Source: Chloroflexota bacterium (lineage in GTDB: Bacteria; Chloroflexota; Limnocylindria; QHBO01). Taken from it: DNA of 14,693 bases. Each line of letters starts with the position of its first letter. The stretch's first letter is position 1. Location: positions 1-14,693 of the forward strand of contig JACCWY010000502.1 in the NCBI GenBank assembly GCA_013697395.1. Reading direction: 5' to 3'. Under the pieces are notes generated by a model. That model did not search any database, was not told where the DNA came from, and saw nothing but the letters and a program-made list of their open reading frames with translations. A program made the translations under genes and the position numbers. Shown piece after piece: positions 5,978 to 13,253 of the stretch.

Positions 5978-7424
5978 TGCGCAGGCCGAGCACGACGGCT
6001 GGATAGGCGGCCAGGCAGGCCAGGCGCCACCCGACGTGGTCGGGCCCGAGCAGCGCCGCCGCGGCCAGGCCCATCGCAATCCCGAGGAGCGCGCCGACGC
6101 GTCCGAGCTCCCACGGGACCGGGTAGTGGCGCTGGGACACGAGGCCCGAGACGACGGCCAGCAACGCGTAGCTGGCGAGCGTGGAGACGCCGGCGCCCAC
6201 GTACCCGATGGCGGGGACGAGCAGCAGGTTGAGGAGCACGCTGACGATCGCCACCGCGACGGTGATGACGGGCACGCGCCGCGTCTGGTTCTCGAGGTTG
6301 AGCCCGGTCGTCACGACGGTGTAGATCCCGTACAGGACATAGCCGAATGCGCTGAACGGCGTCACGAACCGGCCGGCCTCGAAGGCCGGCGTGAGCAGGA
6401 TCCGGAAGGCATCGGTGGCCAACGCCGAGATGGCGAGCGCCGCGAACGCGGCCAGCGCCGTGAACCCGGTCAGCACCCGTGCGATCGTCCGGCGCGCGTC
6501 CGATTGCCTCGCGATCTCCCAGTAGGTGGCACCCCAGGCGAGCGTGAACGGCGCGATGGCGAGGGCGTTGATGGCAAGCCCCACGACGTATCCGGCCGAG
6601 TAGAGCCCCACCGCGGCCCGGCCATCGAAGGCCTGGATAATGTATCGATCCGACAGGTTCAGCGTCCAGCCCGCGACCGCTGCCGGCACGAGCGGCAGGC
6701 TGAAGGCCAGCATGTGACGAATGCGGGTCCAATCGAAGCCGATGCGAAGCCCGCCCTCACGGGCGAGCATCACATAGCCGACCGCGGTCGTGACCGCCGC
6801 CGAGCCGAGGGATCCCAGCACGACGCCCAGCACTCCCATCCCGAGAACGACGACGAACACGATGATCAGCACGCTCCCGAGCACGGCGCGGATGAACGCG
6901 ATCACGGCGAACGGGCGCGGCCGGCGTTGCGCCCGCAGGAACGCCATCGGGACGAGGTTGAGCGAGTCGAGGAAAACGATGGGACCGATCAGGGCGATCA
7001 GCGGCCAGTCCGAGGCGGAACCCAGGAGCACGACCGACAGCTGCAGCGAGAGGGCACTGAAGACCAGGAGTCCGAGGATCGAGACGAGCAGTCGCAGGCC
7101 GAGGGCGGTCCGCAGGACGTCCGCGCGCTCGCGGTCGCTCTGCGCTTCCTTGAGGTACCAGCGGAAGAAGGCCTGCGGGAGTGCCAGCGTGATGACCATG
7201 GTGGTCAGTGCGAACGTGGTGTTGATGATCGCCACGGCACCGTAGCTCTCGACGCCGAGCTCGCGCGCATAGACCGGGACGAGGACGATGGCCAATGCCT
7301 GGTTGGCGAGCCCTCCGAGCCCGTAGACCGCGGACTCCCCGAGCATCCGCCGCAGGATCGACGGCCGGCCGCTCATCGATGGCTCTGCTGGCGGCCCCGC
7401 CGGTTCGACACTGCCTTCGCTCAC
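5922..7424 (-). CDS. Wzx-like lipid-linked oligosaccharide flippase (MOP superfamily)
   Basis: Polytopic inner-membrane protein of 500 residues, expected to have 12-14 helices. It would flip undecaprenyl-linked glycan units to the outer face for polymerisation or ligation. The N-terminus RMLGESAVYGLGGLANQALAI followed by VPVYARELGVESYGAVAI is the classic start of polysaccharide-biosynthesis/RfbX flippases, with the conserved YARxLG-x-x-x-YG loop. Many hydrophobic stretches follow, split by short Arg-rich loops. Start choice: GTG 7424 lies 7 nt after a TACCAT -10-like box (leaderless pattern). ATG 7376 would give the shorter, family-like N-terminus MSGRPSILRR, and TTG 7466 adds 14 more residues with no homology. 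It is transcribed opposite to the glycosyltransferases on both sides, and its 3' end overlaps the one at 4724 by 56 bp. No Wzy polymerase lies beside it here. Confidence 0.9.
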   Translation of the reverse strand: MSEGSVEPAGPPAEPSMSGRPSILRRMLGESAVYGLGGLANQALAIVLVPVYARELGVESYGAVAIINTTFALTTMVITLALPQAFFRWYLKEAQSDRERADVLRTALGLRLLVSILGLLVFSALSLQLSVVLLGSASDWPLIALIGPIVFLDSLNLVPMAFLRAQRRPRPFAVIAFIRAVLGSVLIIVFVVVLGMGVLGVVLGSLGSAAVTTAVGYVMLAREGGLRIGFDWTRIRHMLAFSLPLVPAAVAGWTLNLSDRYIIQAFDGRAAVGLYSAGYVVGLAINALAIAPFTLAWGATYWEIARQSDARRTIARVLTGFTALAAFAALAISALATDAFRILLTPAFEAGRFVTPFSAFGYVLYGIYTVVTTGLNLENQTRRVPVITVAVAIVSVLLNLLLVPAIGYVGAGVSTLASYALLAVVSGLVSQRHYPVPWELGRVGALLGIAMGLAAAALLGPDHVGWRLACLAAYPAVVLGLRIIPVGSLSALGALGRRRH

Positions 7425-7431
7425 CGGCAAG

Positions 7432-7437
7432 ATGGTA
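7432..7437 (-). promoter_or_regulatory. Candidate -10 element (TACCAT) for the flippase
   Basis: On the minus strand TACCAT ends 7 nt before GTG 7424. The spacing matches the other hexamer-to-start cases in the window and would give a leaderless mRNA. It sits in the short divergent gap shared with the glycosyltransferase at 7499. Confidence 0.4.
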
Positions 7438-7498
7438 GTGGGAGCGGCTCCGGCCGCTGCGCGCAAACTCCACCCGGACCAACGAGAGGCGCGAACCG

Positions 7499-8416
7499 AT
7501 GATCCGTCGCGACCGGCGGCTATTGCTCGTCACGAGGATCTGGCCGACGCCTGACGCGCCCTCGAGCGGCATCTTCGTGGCGAATCGGTGCCGCGGCATG
7601 ACGAACGTGACCGTGGCCCGAGCCCGCCATCAGCATCGACACTGGATCCTGGCGCTGCTCGGCTTCGCGTGGGACACGCTCCGCATCCGGGGCCGGTTCG
7701 ACGGCGTCGAGGCCCACGTCGTGTATCCCGCCGGCCTGGTCGGGTGGGCCGTCGCTCGGCTGCGACGCGTTCCGGTACTCGTCTATGCCCACGGAACCGA
7801 CGTGCGCGAAGCCCCGAACCGCGGGCCCGGCTACCGGTGGTTCACGCGCTGGGTCGTGCGGCACGCCGACGCGATCGTCACGAACTCGACCGATACGGCC
7901 GCCCACGTCCGCCGCCTCGGACGCGATCCCATCGTGGCGCCGCCGGGGATCCCCCTCGAGGAGTGGGTGCCGACGCCGCGCCCCGCGCAGCGGCGGGTCC
8001 TGTACCTGGGCGGCCGCAACCGGCGGAAAGGCTACGAGGTGGCCTCGCAGCTCGCCGACACGCTCGTCGGCCCGGGCCTGCGCGAGGTCCAGCCGGACGA
8101 GGTCCGAAGCCTCATCGCCGACCACGACGTCGTCCTCGTGCCCTCCACGGCGGAGCCCTTCGGCCTCGTCGCCGTCGAGGCGATCGCCAGCGGGCGATGG
8201 GTCGTTGCCAGCGATGTCGGCGGCCTGCGCGACATCGTCATCGAGGGCGTCAACGGCACGCTGGTGCGCCAGGGCGAGTTCGCGGCTGCGCTCGCGGCGG
8301 TCCCCGACTACGACCCGGCAGCCGTTGCCGCCACCGCGCGGCGATTCAGCCTCGAGCGCTGGCAGGCGGCGCTCGAGAAGGTCTGGTCGGACCTCGACCG
8401 AGGGGGACGATCGTGA
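7499..8416 (+). CDS. Compact GT4-like glycosyltransferase (paralogue B)
   Basis: Retaining GT-B sugar transferase of 305 residues, a paralogue of the gene ending at 2897. Both share TRIWPTP at the first strand, GVEAH, YAHG-DVR, IVTNS-DTA-HVR, PTPRPAQ-RVLYLGGRN-RKGY and a C-terminal block with the EX7E pair (E219 and E227 here) that is almost identical over about 30 residues. The N-terminal halves differ much more, consistent with a changed acceptor and a conserved nucleotide-sugar donor. As in paralogue A, only about 40 residues separate RKG from the VLVPS strand, so the C-domain is abbreviated. ATG 7499 is supported by GAGAGG at 7484-7489 (9-nt spacer) and gives MIRRDRRLLLVTRIWP, a sensible N-terminus. 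It is divergent from the flippase and ends 13 nt from the convergent deacetylase. No signal or membrane helix is visible. Donor and acceptor are unknown. Confidence 0.88.
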   Translation: MIRRDRRLLLVTRIWPTPDAPSSGIFVANRCRGMTNVTVARARHQHRHWILALLGFAWDTLRIRGRFDGVEAHVVYPAGLVGWAVARLRRVPVLVYAHGTDVREAPNRGPGYRWFTRWVVRHADAIVTNSTDTAAHVRRLGRDPIVAPPGIPLEEWVPTPRPAQRRVLYLGGRNRRKGYEVASQLADTLVGPGLREVQPDEVRSLIADHDVVLVPSTAEPFGLVAVEAIASGRWVVASDVGGLRDIVIEGVNGTLVRQGEFAAALAAVPDYDPAAVAATARRFSLERWQAALEKVWSDLDRGGRS

Positions 8417-8429
8417 GCTCGCGGGGCGA

Positions 8430-9839
8430 TCAGCCGAACAGCGGAGCGAGCGCCGCCACCAGCTCGCCGTAGAGGCGGCGTTGCGCCGCGCCCACGACGC
8501 TCGTGTTGTGCCAGAGCAGCACGAACGAGCCACCCACCCGCCGCGCGCGGCGGGCGAGCTCCACGGTTCGCGTGTACGTGTCTTCGGGTGATGCGCCGAG
8601 ATAGCCCCGCAAGGACACGTCCATCACCACCAGCGGCCGCTCTCGAAGGGCCAGCCGTTCGCCACCCGCCACGTCGAAGGCGGGATAGTCATACGCCGTC
8701 CCTGCCCGGAAGCCCGGAGCCTCCGCGTACCCGAGGGTGCTGTCGTACGCGAGGCCCGCCTCCGACCATGCCCGCCACGAGTCGGGGTTGTGCCAGCGCA
8801 GGTAGTGGTGCCGGCCGCCGAATCCGTCCGGTGCCGCACCCGCTCGCTCCGTGATCGCCCGGAGCCGTTCCAGCTCCAGCCGCACCCGGCTCGGGTCGCG
8901 ATGGCTCGCGTAGCTGGCATGGAGGCCGATCTCGTGCCCCCGCTGCACGATGCGCCGCATCGTCCTCTCGACCCACGGTTCCGCGATGTCGTAGGTGGCG
9001 TCGAATGGGCCGCCGGACCGGCTCGCCACGAAATAGAAGGCGCTCCGCAGGCCGTGGCGTTCGGCGACCGTCATCAGGTCGTCGAACCTGTCGAGCGGGT
9101 CGCCCCGGACGTCACGCCCGATGCGGCCCCCCACGTAGGCGGCGGCGCGTCGCCCCGCAAGCCCTGGTTCACGGCGCTTGACGATGTCGGCGACCGTGGC
9201 GCGGATCGCCGTGGCAAGGGTCGCGGATTGTGCGAAGCGTCCGAAGTCGACGTCGTGCGTCAGGTGCAGCCTCGGCCGCGGTGACCGACGACGCAGATCC
9301 GGCCACAGATGAGCCATGACCGCCCAGAGCAGCTCGACGTACTCGTCGGCCAGGGGCCGTTCCAGGTGCTCGCGGCCGCCGGTGACGGAGGCGAGCGCGG
9401 GGAACCGATCGTGCTCGTCGCGGGTGGCCACGACGAGCTCCTCGTAGCGAGCCAGGAGGAAGAAGATGCTGCCGAAGATGTCGAGGGAGACTTCGGCGTC
9501 GCCGCCTTCCGTGATGATGATCGGCGAGATCCGATCGCCCCTCGGATCGCCGTAGAGGATCGGCAGCTCAGGCTCGACCAGGCCCGCGGCGAACGGCCCT
9601 GGAATGGCGGCGCGCGTCAGGGGCGTCAGAGGCAGGCTCGACGGCGTCAGCCATCGGTCTCGATCGGTCGCCAGCAGCATGTCCGGCAGCGTCAGCCGCG
9701 AGCCGTCGTGCAGCAGGGTCACCCGACCGGCTGGGCCCGGTGACAGCTCCCAGTCCAGCCCGAGACGCTCGCCCAGCACGAGATCGAGCACATAGCGACG
9801 CTCGGGCGCACGCCCCTCGGGTGCCTCGACCCGGAGCAC
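8430..9839 (-). CDS. Polysaccharide deacetylase (NodB-like) with DUF7033-like N-terminal domain
   Basis: Carbohydrate esterase-4 type, metal-dependent de-N-acetylase of 469 residues. Residues about 1-185 resemble the N-terminal domain (DUF7033-like) of a polysaccharide deacetylase subgroup, marked by DIFGSIFFLLARYEE (120-134). The NodB-like part starts at LTHDVDFG (T194, D196 and D198 give the base and metal Asp). It continues with HEIGLHAS (H302, H307), GGRHHYLRW (R343), the DSTLGYAEAPGFRAGT block and LLWHNTS near the end, all typical of this subgroup. No signal peptide is seen. GTG 9839 is chosen because it lies 8 nt after the FemAB stop, with GGAG 12 nt ahead; residues encoded further upstream are only a shadow of the FemAB gene. 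It is probably co-transcribed with the three genes upstream. FemAB-like and deacetylase pairs of this kind occur in exopolysaccharide loci, so action on the locus glycan is likely. Confidence 0.88.
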   Translation of the reverse strand: MLRVEAPEGRAPERRYVLDLVLGERLGLDWELSPGPAGRVTLLHDGSRLTLPDMLLATDRDRWLTPSSLPLTPLTRAAIPGPFAAGLVEPELPILYGDPRGDRISPIIITEGGDAEVSLDIFGSIFFLLARYEELVVATRDEHDRFPALASVTGGREHLERPLADEYVELLWAVMAHLWPDLRRRSPRPRLHLTHDVDFGRFAQSATLATAIRATVADIVKRREPGLAGRRAAAYVGGRIGRDVRGDPLDRFDDLMTVAERHGLRSAFYFVASRSGGPFDATYDIAEPWVERTMRRIVQRGHEIGLHASYASHRDPSRVRLELERLRAITERAGAAPDGFGGRHHYLRWHNPDSWRAWSEAGLAYDSTLGYAEAPGFRAGTAYDYPAFDVAGGERLALRERPLVVMDVSLRGYLGASPEDTYTRTVELARRARRVGGSFVLLWHNTSVVGAAQRRLYGELVAALAPLFG

Positions 9840-9847
9840 CGGTGCTG

Positions 9848-10783
9848 CTATCTCCGCAGGCTCCGGGCGACCCCGGCGGCGGCGGCCAGCGCGCCGGCCA
9901 GTCGCCCGCGTCGAGCCAGGACGAGGTACGGAGTCTGCCGGCCGCCGAAGGCGCGGAAGAAGCGCTCCACCGGCTCGAGCATGGAGCCCTCGAAGTCGAA
10001 GCTGCGCGAGACGCCGGCGGCATGCTGGATGCCGCGCCACAGGAGCAGGCTCGATGCGCCGCTGTTCCGCAGCTCGGGGTCTCCGCCGCCGAGGAGGTAA
10101 TAGGTGACGTGCTCGTCCCACACGAAGTAGGCGGCGGCGTGCACGCGGCGCTGCGCGTCCACCGCGAACAGCGTCGTCCGGCTGTCGCGGTCGGCGCAGG
10201 CGGCGTCGATCCGCTCCAGGGCGGTGGTGTCCACGCCGCCGGCGAGCCCCTGGCGCGCGAACGTCCGGCCGGCCAGGTCGACGAGCCGCCCGAGGCCGAG
10301 ATCGTCGACGACCTCGACCTGCCTCTCGGCCTTGCGGATCTCGCGCCGGATGTTCTCGCGCATGCTGCTCCAGACCGCATCGAGGTCGTTGAGCACGTCG
10401 ATCCGGTAGGTGATCGCAGCGGACGCCCGGAACCCGGCCCAGTGGAATGCGAGCCAGTTGGTCAGCTCCGGGGCGAACGCCTGTCGAAAGACGTCGTGTC
10501 GAGGCAGTCGTTCGATGAGCTCGCCCGTCAGCTCGATCTCAGTCGCCAGGGCATTCGTGTACTTCGCGTCCGACGGCGCAAGCCACGGCCCGAGCGTCTT
10601 CGTGAACGGCGCCGTCCCGAGCCGCGTCAGCCCCGCTCGGCGCCCCAGGACGAATGGGAGGCGGGCGACGACGCCGTCGCCGCGGCGCACCTGCACCTCG
10701 TCCCAGCAGCCGGGGGCCGCCGCGTCGAGCCACCAGCGTCGCTGGAACACCGAGTAGGCCCCGTCCTCGCCGCTCCCGGTCAC
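9848..10783 (-). CDS. FemAB-like GNAT-fold acyl/aminoacyltransferase
   Basis: Protein of 311 residues with the double-GNAT plan of the FemAB/BioF2-like group. The second half shows the clearest markers: YRIDVLNDLDAVWSSM, then RENIRREIRKAER (142-154), a YYLLGGGDPELRNSGAS strand-turn (about 228-244), LLLWRGIQHA, and FDFEGSMLEPVERFFRAFGG (263-281), where FxGS and the FKxxFGG-type end are the family hallmark. FemAB relatives attach amino acids to peptidoglycan lipid II. The exopolysaccharide-associated branch probably acylates or aminoacylates sugars, and here a free amine made by the deacetylase next door would be a plausible target (inference). GTG 10783 follows the GNAT stop by 6 nt; GGAG directly abuts it, so a later start such as GTG 10750 is possible. 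Cytoplasmic, with no membrane segment. Confidence 0.85.
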   Translation of the reverse strand: MTGSGEDGAYSVFQRRWWLDAAAPGCWDEVQVRRGDGVVARLPFVLGRRAGLTRLGTAPFTKTLGPWLAPSDAKYTNALATEIELTGELIERLPRHDVFRQAFAPELTNWLAFHWAGFRASAAITYRIDVLNDLDAVWSSMRENIRREIRKAERQVEVVDDLGLGRLVDLAGRTFARQGLAGGVDTTALERIDAACADRDSRTTLFAVDAQRRVHAAAYFVWDEHVTYYLLGGGDPELRNSGASSLLLWRGIQHAAGVSRSFDFEGSMLEPVERFFRAFGGRQTPYLVLARRGRLAGALAAAAGVARSLRR

Positions 10784-10789
10784 CTCCGG

Positions 10790-11377
10790 CTACCGCCCAT
10801 GCGCCTCCGCCTTCCGCCAATACCCGAGCCGGCGAGTCGTTCGCGGCAATCGCCACAGGTGCACCACGCCTGCCGGGACGAACCCGAGCCGCTCGATGGC
10901 ACTTCGCGCCGGCGCGTTGTCGTCGCGGGTATCGATGAACACCGTAGGCGTCGATGCGTCGCCCGGGGCCGCGTCTCCGGCGGCGGCCCCCACGAGCGCG
11001 ACGAGCGCGCGTCGGTAGTGACCGCGGTTCCGCTGATCGTCGGCCGTGCGGCAGTAGAAGATCCAGTAGCGACCCGCGGTCGAGGTGGGAAGGTGGTCCG
11101 CCGGACCGCTGCGCGGCGTGGCGAGCCACCCGTACGCGACCCACCGGCCGGCATCCGCAAGCGCCACCCCCCGGTGCCCGCGCCGCAGGAAGGCCAGGAA
11201 CCGCGAGCGCCGCTCTGGCTCGGCTGCGAAGAGGTGATCCACTCGCCGCTCATCGACCCGGACCCAGCCGGCCGGGTCGTCGCCGGGGACCGCACGCAGC
11301 GCGTCACCCTGGATCGACCACACGAGCCACCTGCTGTGAACGCGATCGATGAGCCAGCCGACCCATCTCAACGCCAC
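10790..11377 (-). CDS. GNAT family N-acetyltransferase-like protein
   Basis: Protein of 195 residues with GNAT-like features at its C-terminal side: RNRGHYRRAL (116-125), resembling the acetyl-CoA pyrophosphate-binding loop and following helix, and VFIDTRDDNAPARSAIERLGF (146-166), the usual strand, Asn and helix of motif B. The N-terminal 100 residues (WLIDRVHSRWLVWSIQGDAL and RRGHRGVAL) are not specific. The gene overlaps the 3' end of the pyrophosphatase by 10 nt if GTG 11377 is used; TTG 11371, overlapping that stop as TTGA, is the alternative. There are no good SD bases at either, so translational coupling is likely. In this setting it could acetylate an amino sugar or help the FemAB-like protein, but the substrate cannot be told. 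The acetyl-CoA loop is less canonical (RNRGHY rather than Q/RxxGxG/A), so confidence in activity is moderate. Confidence 0.7.
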   Translation of the reverse strand: MALRWVGWLIDRVHSRWLVWSIQGDALRAVPGDDPAGWVRVDERRVDHLFAAEPERRSRFLAFLRRGHRGVALADAGRWVAYGWLATPRSGPADHLPTSTAGRYWIFYCRTADDQRNRGHYRRALVALVGAAAGDAAPGDASTPTVFIDTRDDNAPARSAIERLGFVPAGVVHLWRLPRTTRRLGYWRKAEAHGR

Positions 11378-11913
11378 GTTCCGGGCTCGCTCGCCGCGCC
11401 GAGCTCGCCGCTCCGGACGCGGGTGCCCTGCTCTGCCGCCTCGTCGATGATCCGCCACGCGTCGCCGACTCCCAGCCAGCCCCGCACGACGGTGGGCCGG
11501 TTCTCGAGCATCTTGTAGGTGCGAAAGAACGTCTCGATCTCGAGCAGCCGGTGCGGCGACAGATCCTCGAGCGCATGCATCGCGTCCCAGCGCGGGTCGT
11601 CGGCGGCCACGGCCAGGATCTTGAAGTCGTGGCCCTTCTCATCGGCCATGTCGAGCACGCCGACCGGACGCGCGCGCACCACGCAGCCCGGGAACGTCGG
11701 CTCGGCGATGACCACCAGCACGTCCAGCGGATCGCCGTCGTCGGCCATCGAGCCCTCGATGAACCCGTAGTCGCACGGGTAGTGCACGCTCGAGTACAGG
11801 GTCCGATCCAGGACGAACCGATGGCGCACGTGGTCGTACTCGTACTTGTTGCGGCTTCCAGACGGGATCTCGACCGTCACCTCGACCGGCCCGCGGACCA
11901 GCGGCTGCTCCAT
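11368..11913 (-). CDS. ppa: Inorganic pyrophosphatase, family I (soluble)
   Basis: Hydrolyses pyrophosphate to phosphate, pulling forward biosynthetic reactions such as nucleotide-sugar formation. The 181-residue protein keeps the full active site of the E. coli-type enzyme: E15, K23 and E25 in VEIPSGSRNKYEYD, R37, Y49 in HYPCDYGF, the DGDPLDV signature (D59, D61, D64), D91 and D96 with K98 in MADEKGHDFK, and Y133-K134 in RTYKMLE. Start ATG 11913 gives a family-typical N-terminus. There is no SD; instead CATACT lies 7 nt upstream on this strand, pointing to a leaderless mRNA. It heads a compact run with GNAT, FemAB-like and polysaccharide deacetylase genes, so a housekeeping enzyme seems to drive glycan-modifying genes. 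The short C-terminal tail (about residues 165-181) is not conserved. Confidence 0.96.
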   Translation of the reverse strand: MEQPLVRGPVEVTVEIPSGSRNKYEYDHVRHRFVLDRTLYSSVHYPCDYGFIEGSMADDGDPLDVLVVIAEPTFPGCVVRARPVGVLDMADEKGHDFKILAVAADDPRWDAMHALEDLSPHRLLEIETFFRTYKMLENRPTVVRGWLGVGDAWRIIDEAAEQGTRVRSGELGAASEPGTWR

Positions 11914-11920
11914 GCGCCGC

Positions 11921-11926
11921 AGTATG
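11921..11926 (-). promoter_or_regulatory. Candidate -10 element (CATACT) for the pyrophosphatase operon
   Basis: On the minus strand CATACT ends 7 nt before the ppa ATG, inside TCGGCCATACTGCG (11931-11918), the same 14-mer found before the PIG-L gene. The transcription start would fall at or next to the ATG. It lies in the 20-nt gap after the DUF3048 gene and its 5' edge overlaps that gene's stop region. Confidence 0.5.
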
Positions 11927-11933
11927 GCCGATC

Positions 11934-13106
11934 TCAGCGCTCGATCAGGGTCGCCTCGATCGGAAGGATCTCGAGCCACACCTGTCCCGGCAGCAGCTCC
12001 ACCGGCTCGCCGGTCTCCGAGAATGTCCAGGTGGTGGCGTCCGCCGCCGTCGGCCGCACCCAGGTGAGGGCGTAGGCGCGCCCGCCGGTGTAGAGCGTGC
12101 CGTCGCCGCTGCCCACGAGGTGCTGGAGACGTCGGGGGTTGCCGCCCGGATCGGGGTCGCCGAAGACGACCTCCTGGGTGACGTTCTGGACGACGAGCGA
12201 TCTCGGCGCCACGGCCTCCCCGGTCGCCTCGTCCACCACGAAGACGCCCGCGTCGCTGCGGAGGTACACCTCCTGCTCGGCGTCCCAGCTGAAGCCGAAG
12301 AACCAGTAGCTGTTGGTCCACATCTCGATCTCGCCGACCGCGCGGCTCTGATCCGGCAGGCTGGGCTCCTCGTCGAACGCGAATGGCGGACGGAGCTCCT
12401 CGACGGTGCTCGCCAGCGCCGCCAGCGCGACGTTGTCGATCAGCCCGTCGCGCAGGCCCTCCAGGTCGACGTACAGGTTGTGCGGCGCCCCGCGGGAACC
12501 ATAGCGCTGGTACCAGGGCCACTGCCCGTAGATGCCATTGGGGTACGGCATGCCAGCGGCAGCGAATCGCTGCTCGGCGCCCGGGCTCGCACCGAACCCG
12601 ACGGTCAGGACGCGAAGGTCCTGCCACAGGTCGATGTTGTAGTAGCGGGCGCTGCGGACGGGGCCGGTCATGCCCTCGGTCTCATCGCACAGGTACAGGG
12701 CGGTGAAGCGGGTGGTGTCACCCTCGACCGTGCCCTCGATGATCATGTCCGCCAGGTTCAGGTTCCGCCCCGGGCGAGCCTCGGGATGGTTCTCCACCTG
12801 GACCGCAAGCGCGGGGCCGGTGAGCTCCACTCCCTCGGCCAGCGGCAGGCCGTCCAGCGGGCAGCGAGCCACCGGCGTCGGCGAGGGCGACGCGGTGGGG
12901 GACGGGGATGGGCTCGGCGACGGCGACGGTGTCGGCGAGGCCGTCGGTGAGGCCGTCGGCGAGGGCGACGGCGTCGGGCTCGGCAACGGATCCGGCGATG
13001 CGATCGCAAATGCGACCAGCGCGCCGATGACGAGGACTGCGACGCCGACCGCGCCGGCGATGAGCGCCCGCCGGGAGCGGAGCGGGGACGGAGCGTTCGG
13101 TGCCAT
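11934..13106 (-). CDS. Membrane-anchored DUF3048 (YerB-like) domain protein
   Basis: Protein of 390 residues of unknown biochemical role. It has a short Arg-containing cytoplasmic N-terminus, one transmembrane helix (about residues 14-36), a Ser/Pro/Thr stalk (38-78), then an extracytoplasmic domain. From CPLDGLPL (82-89) onward the domain matches the DUF3048/YerB family: LAVQVENHPEARPG (100-113), DMIIEGTVEGDTTRFTALYLCDE, and PVRSARYYNIDL, followed by the C-terminal half with WTNSYWFFGFSWD and the Val-rich QNVTQEVV region. There is no lipobox Cys, so it is a signal-anchor rather than a lipoprotein. ATG 13106 sits 8 nt after a TAGTAT hexamer. It is divergent from the LCP gene and 20 nt upstream of ppa on the same strand. 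DUF3048 proteins are found in Gram-positive-like envelopes, but no function is established that I can name. Confidence 0.9.
   Translation of the reverse strand: MAPNAPSPLRSRRALIAGAVGVAVLVIGALVAFAIASPDPLPSPTPSPSPTASPTASPTPSPSPSPSPSPTASPSPTPVARCPLDGLPLAEGVELTGPALAVQVENHPEARPGRNLNLADMIIEGTVEGDTTRFTALYLCDETEGMTGPVRSARYYNIDLWQDLRVLTVGFGASPGAEQRFAAAGMPYPNGIYGQWPWYQRYGSRGAPHNLYVDLEGLRDGLIDNVALAALASTVEELRPPFAFDEEPSLPDQSRAVGEIEMWTNSYWFFGFSWDAEQEVYLRSDAGVFVVDEATGEAVAPRSLVVQNVTQEVVFGDPDPGGNPRRLQHLVGSGDGTLYTGGRAYALTWVRPTAADATTWTFSETGEPVELLPGQVWLEILPIEATLIER
12873..12995 (-). repeat. Low-complexity Ser/Pro/Thr codon repeat (protein stalk)
   Basis: About 41 codons alternate Ser-Pro, Thr-Pro and Thr-Ala-Ser-Pro units (SPTPSPSP, TASPTASP), giving imperfect short tandem repeats in the DNA. 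It encodes an extended, probably O-glycosylatable linker between the membrane helix and the DUF3048 domain. Such tracts are prone to length variation by slippage. Confidence 0.85.
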
Positions 13107-13114
13107 GGGTGCCA

Positions 13115-13120
13115 ATACTA
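13115..13120 (-). promoter_or_regulatory. Candidate -10 element (TAGTAT) for the DUF3048 gene
   Basis: On the minus strand TAGTAT ends 8 nt before ATG 13106, with no SD between them, again a leaderless arrangement. It is one half of the divergent 147-nt promoter gap shared with the LCP gene. No clear -35 is seen. Confidence 0.5.
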
Positions 13121-13214
13121 GGGGGAACGCCGCCGTCGCCCATGGTCCGATCGTGCCCCGGACGCAACATGCGGTGGGCGGGAGGCGTCTGGGATGTCGA
13201 GCCCGCCTCGGGGC

Positions 13215-13220
13215 TATACT
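13215..13220 (+). promoter_or_regulatory. Candidate -10 element (TATACT) for the LCP gene
   Basis: TATACT is one base from the TATAAT consensus and lies 33 nt before GTG 13254. GGAG (13246-13249) falls between, so this transcript would have a short leader. Its position downstream of the in-frame ATG at 13194 argues against that earlier start. Confidence 0.55.
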
Positions 13221-13253
13221 TCGCTGCCCGCCGGCCGCCACCATCGGAGTTCC

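Noticed and set aside
5925..7502. Long open frame (525 codons) on the plus strand, opposite the flippase
   Set aside because: The translation is Arg/Glu/Asp/His-rich low-complexity with no domain, as expected for the complement of a GC-rich membrane-protein gene; the minus strand has a clear family match.
9842..10121. N-terminal extension of the polysaccharide deacetylase frame
   Set aside because: The extension is very Arg/Ala-rich and overlaps the FemAB coding region; homology begins after GTG 9839.
9740..11518. Long open frame (592 codons) on the plus strand
   Set aside because: It lies antisense across the deacetylase, FemAB, GNAT and ppa genes, has shadow-type composition and matches nothing; the minus-strand genes all show family motifs.
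11914..12627. Upstream extension of the pyrophosphatase frame
   Set aside because: It overlaps the DUF3048 gene in another frame, and family similarity starts at ATG 11913.
12873..12995. Repeated GGCGACGGCGT-like units as a possible CRISPR or iteron array
   Set aside because: They are imperfect codon repeats in frame with a Ser/Pro/Thr stalk; there are no spacers or fixed unit length.
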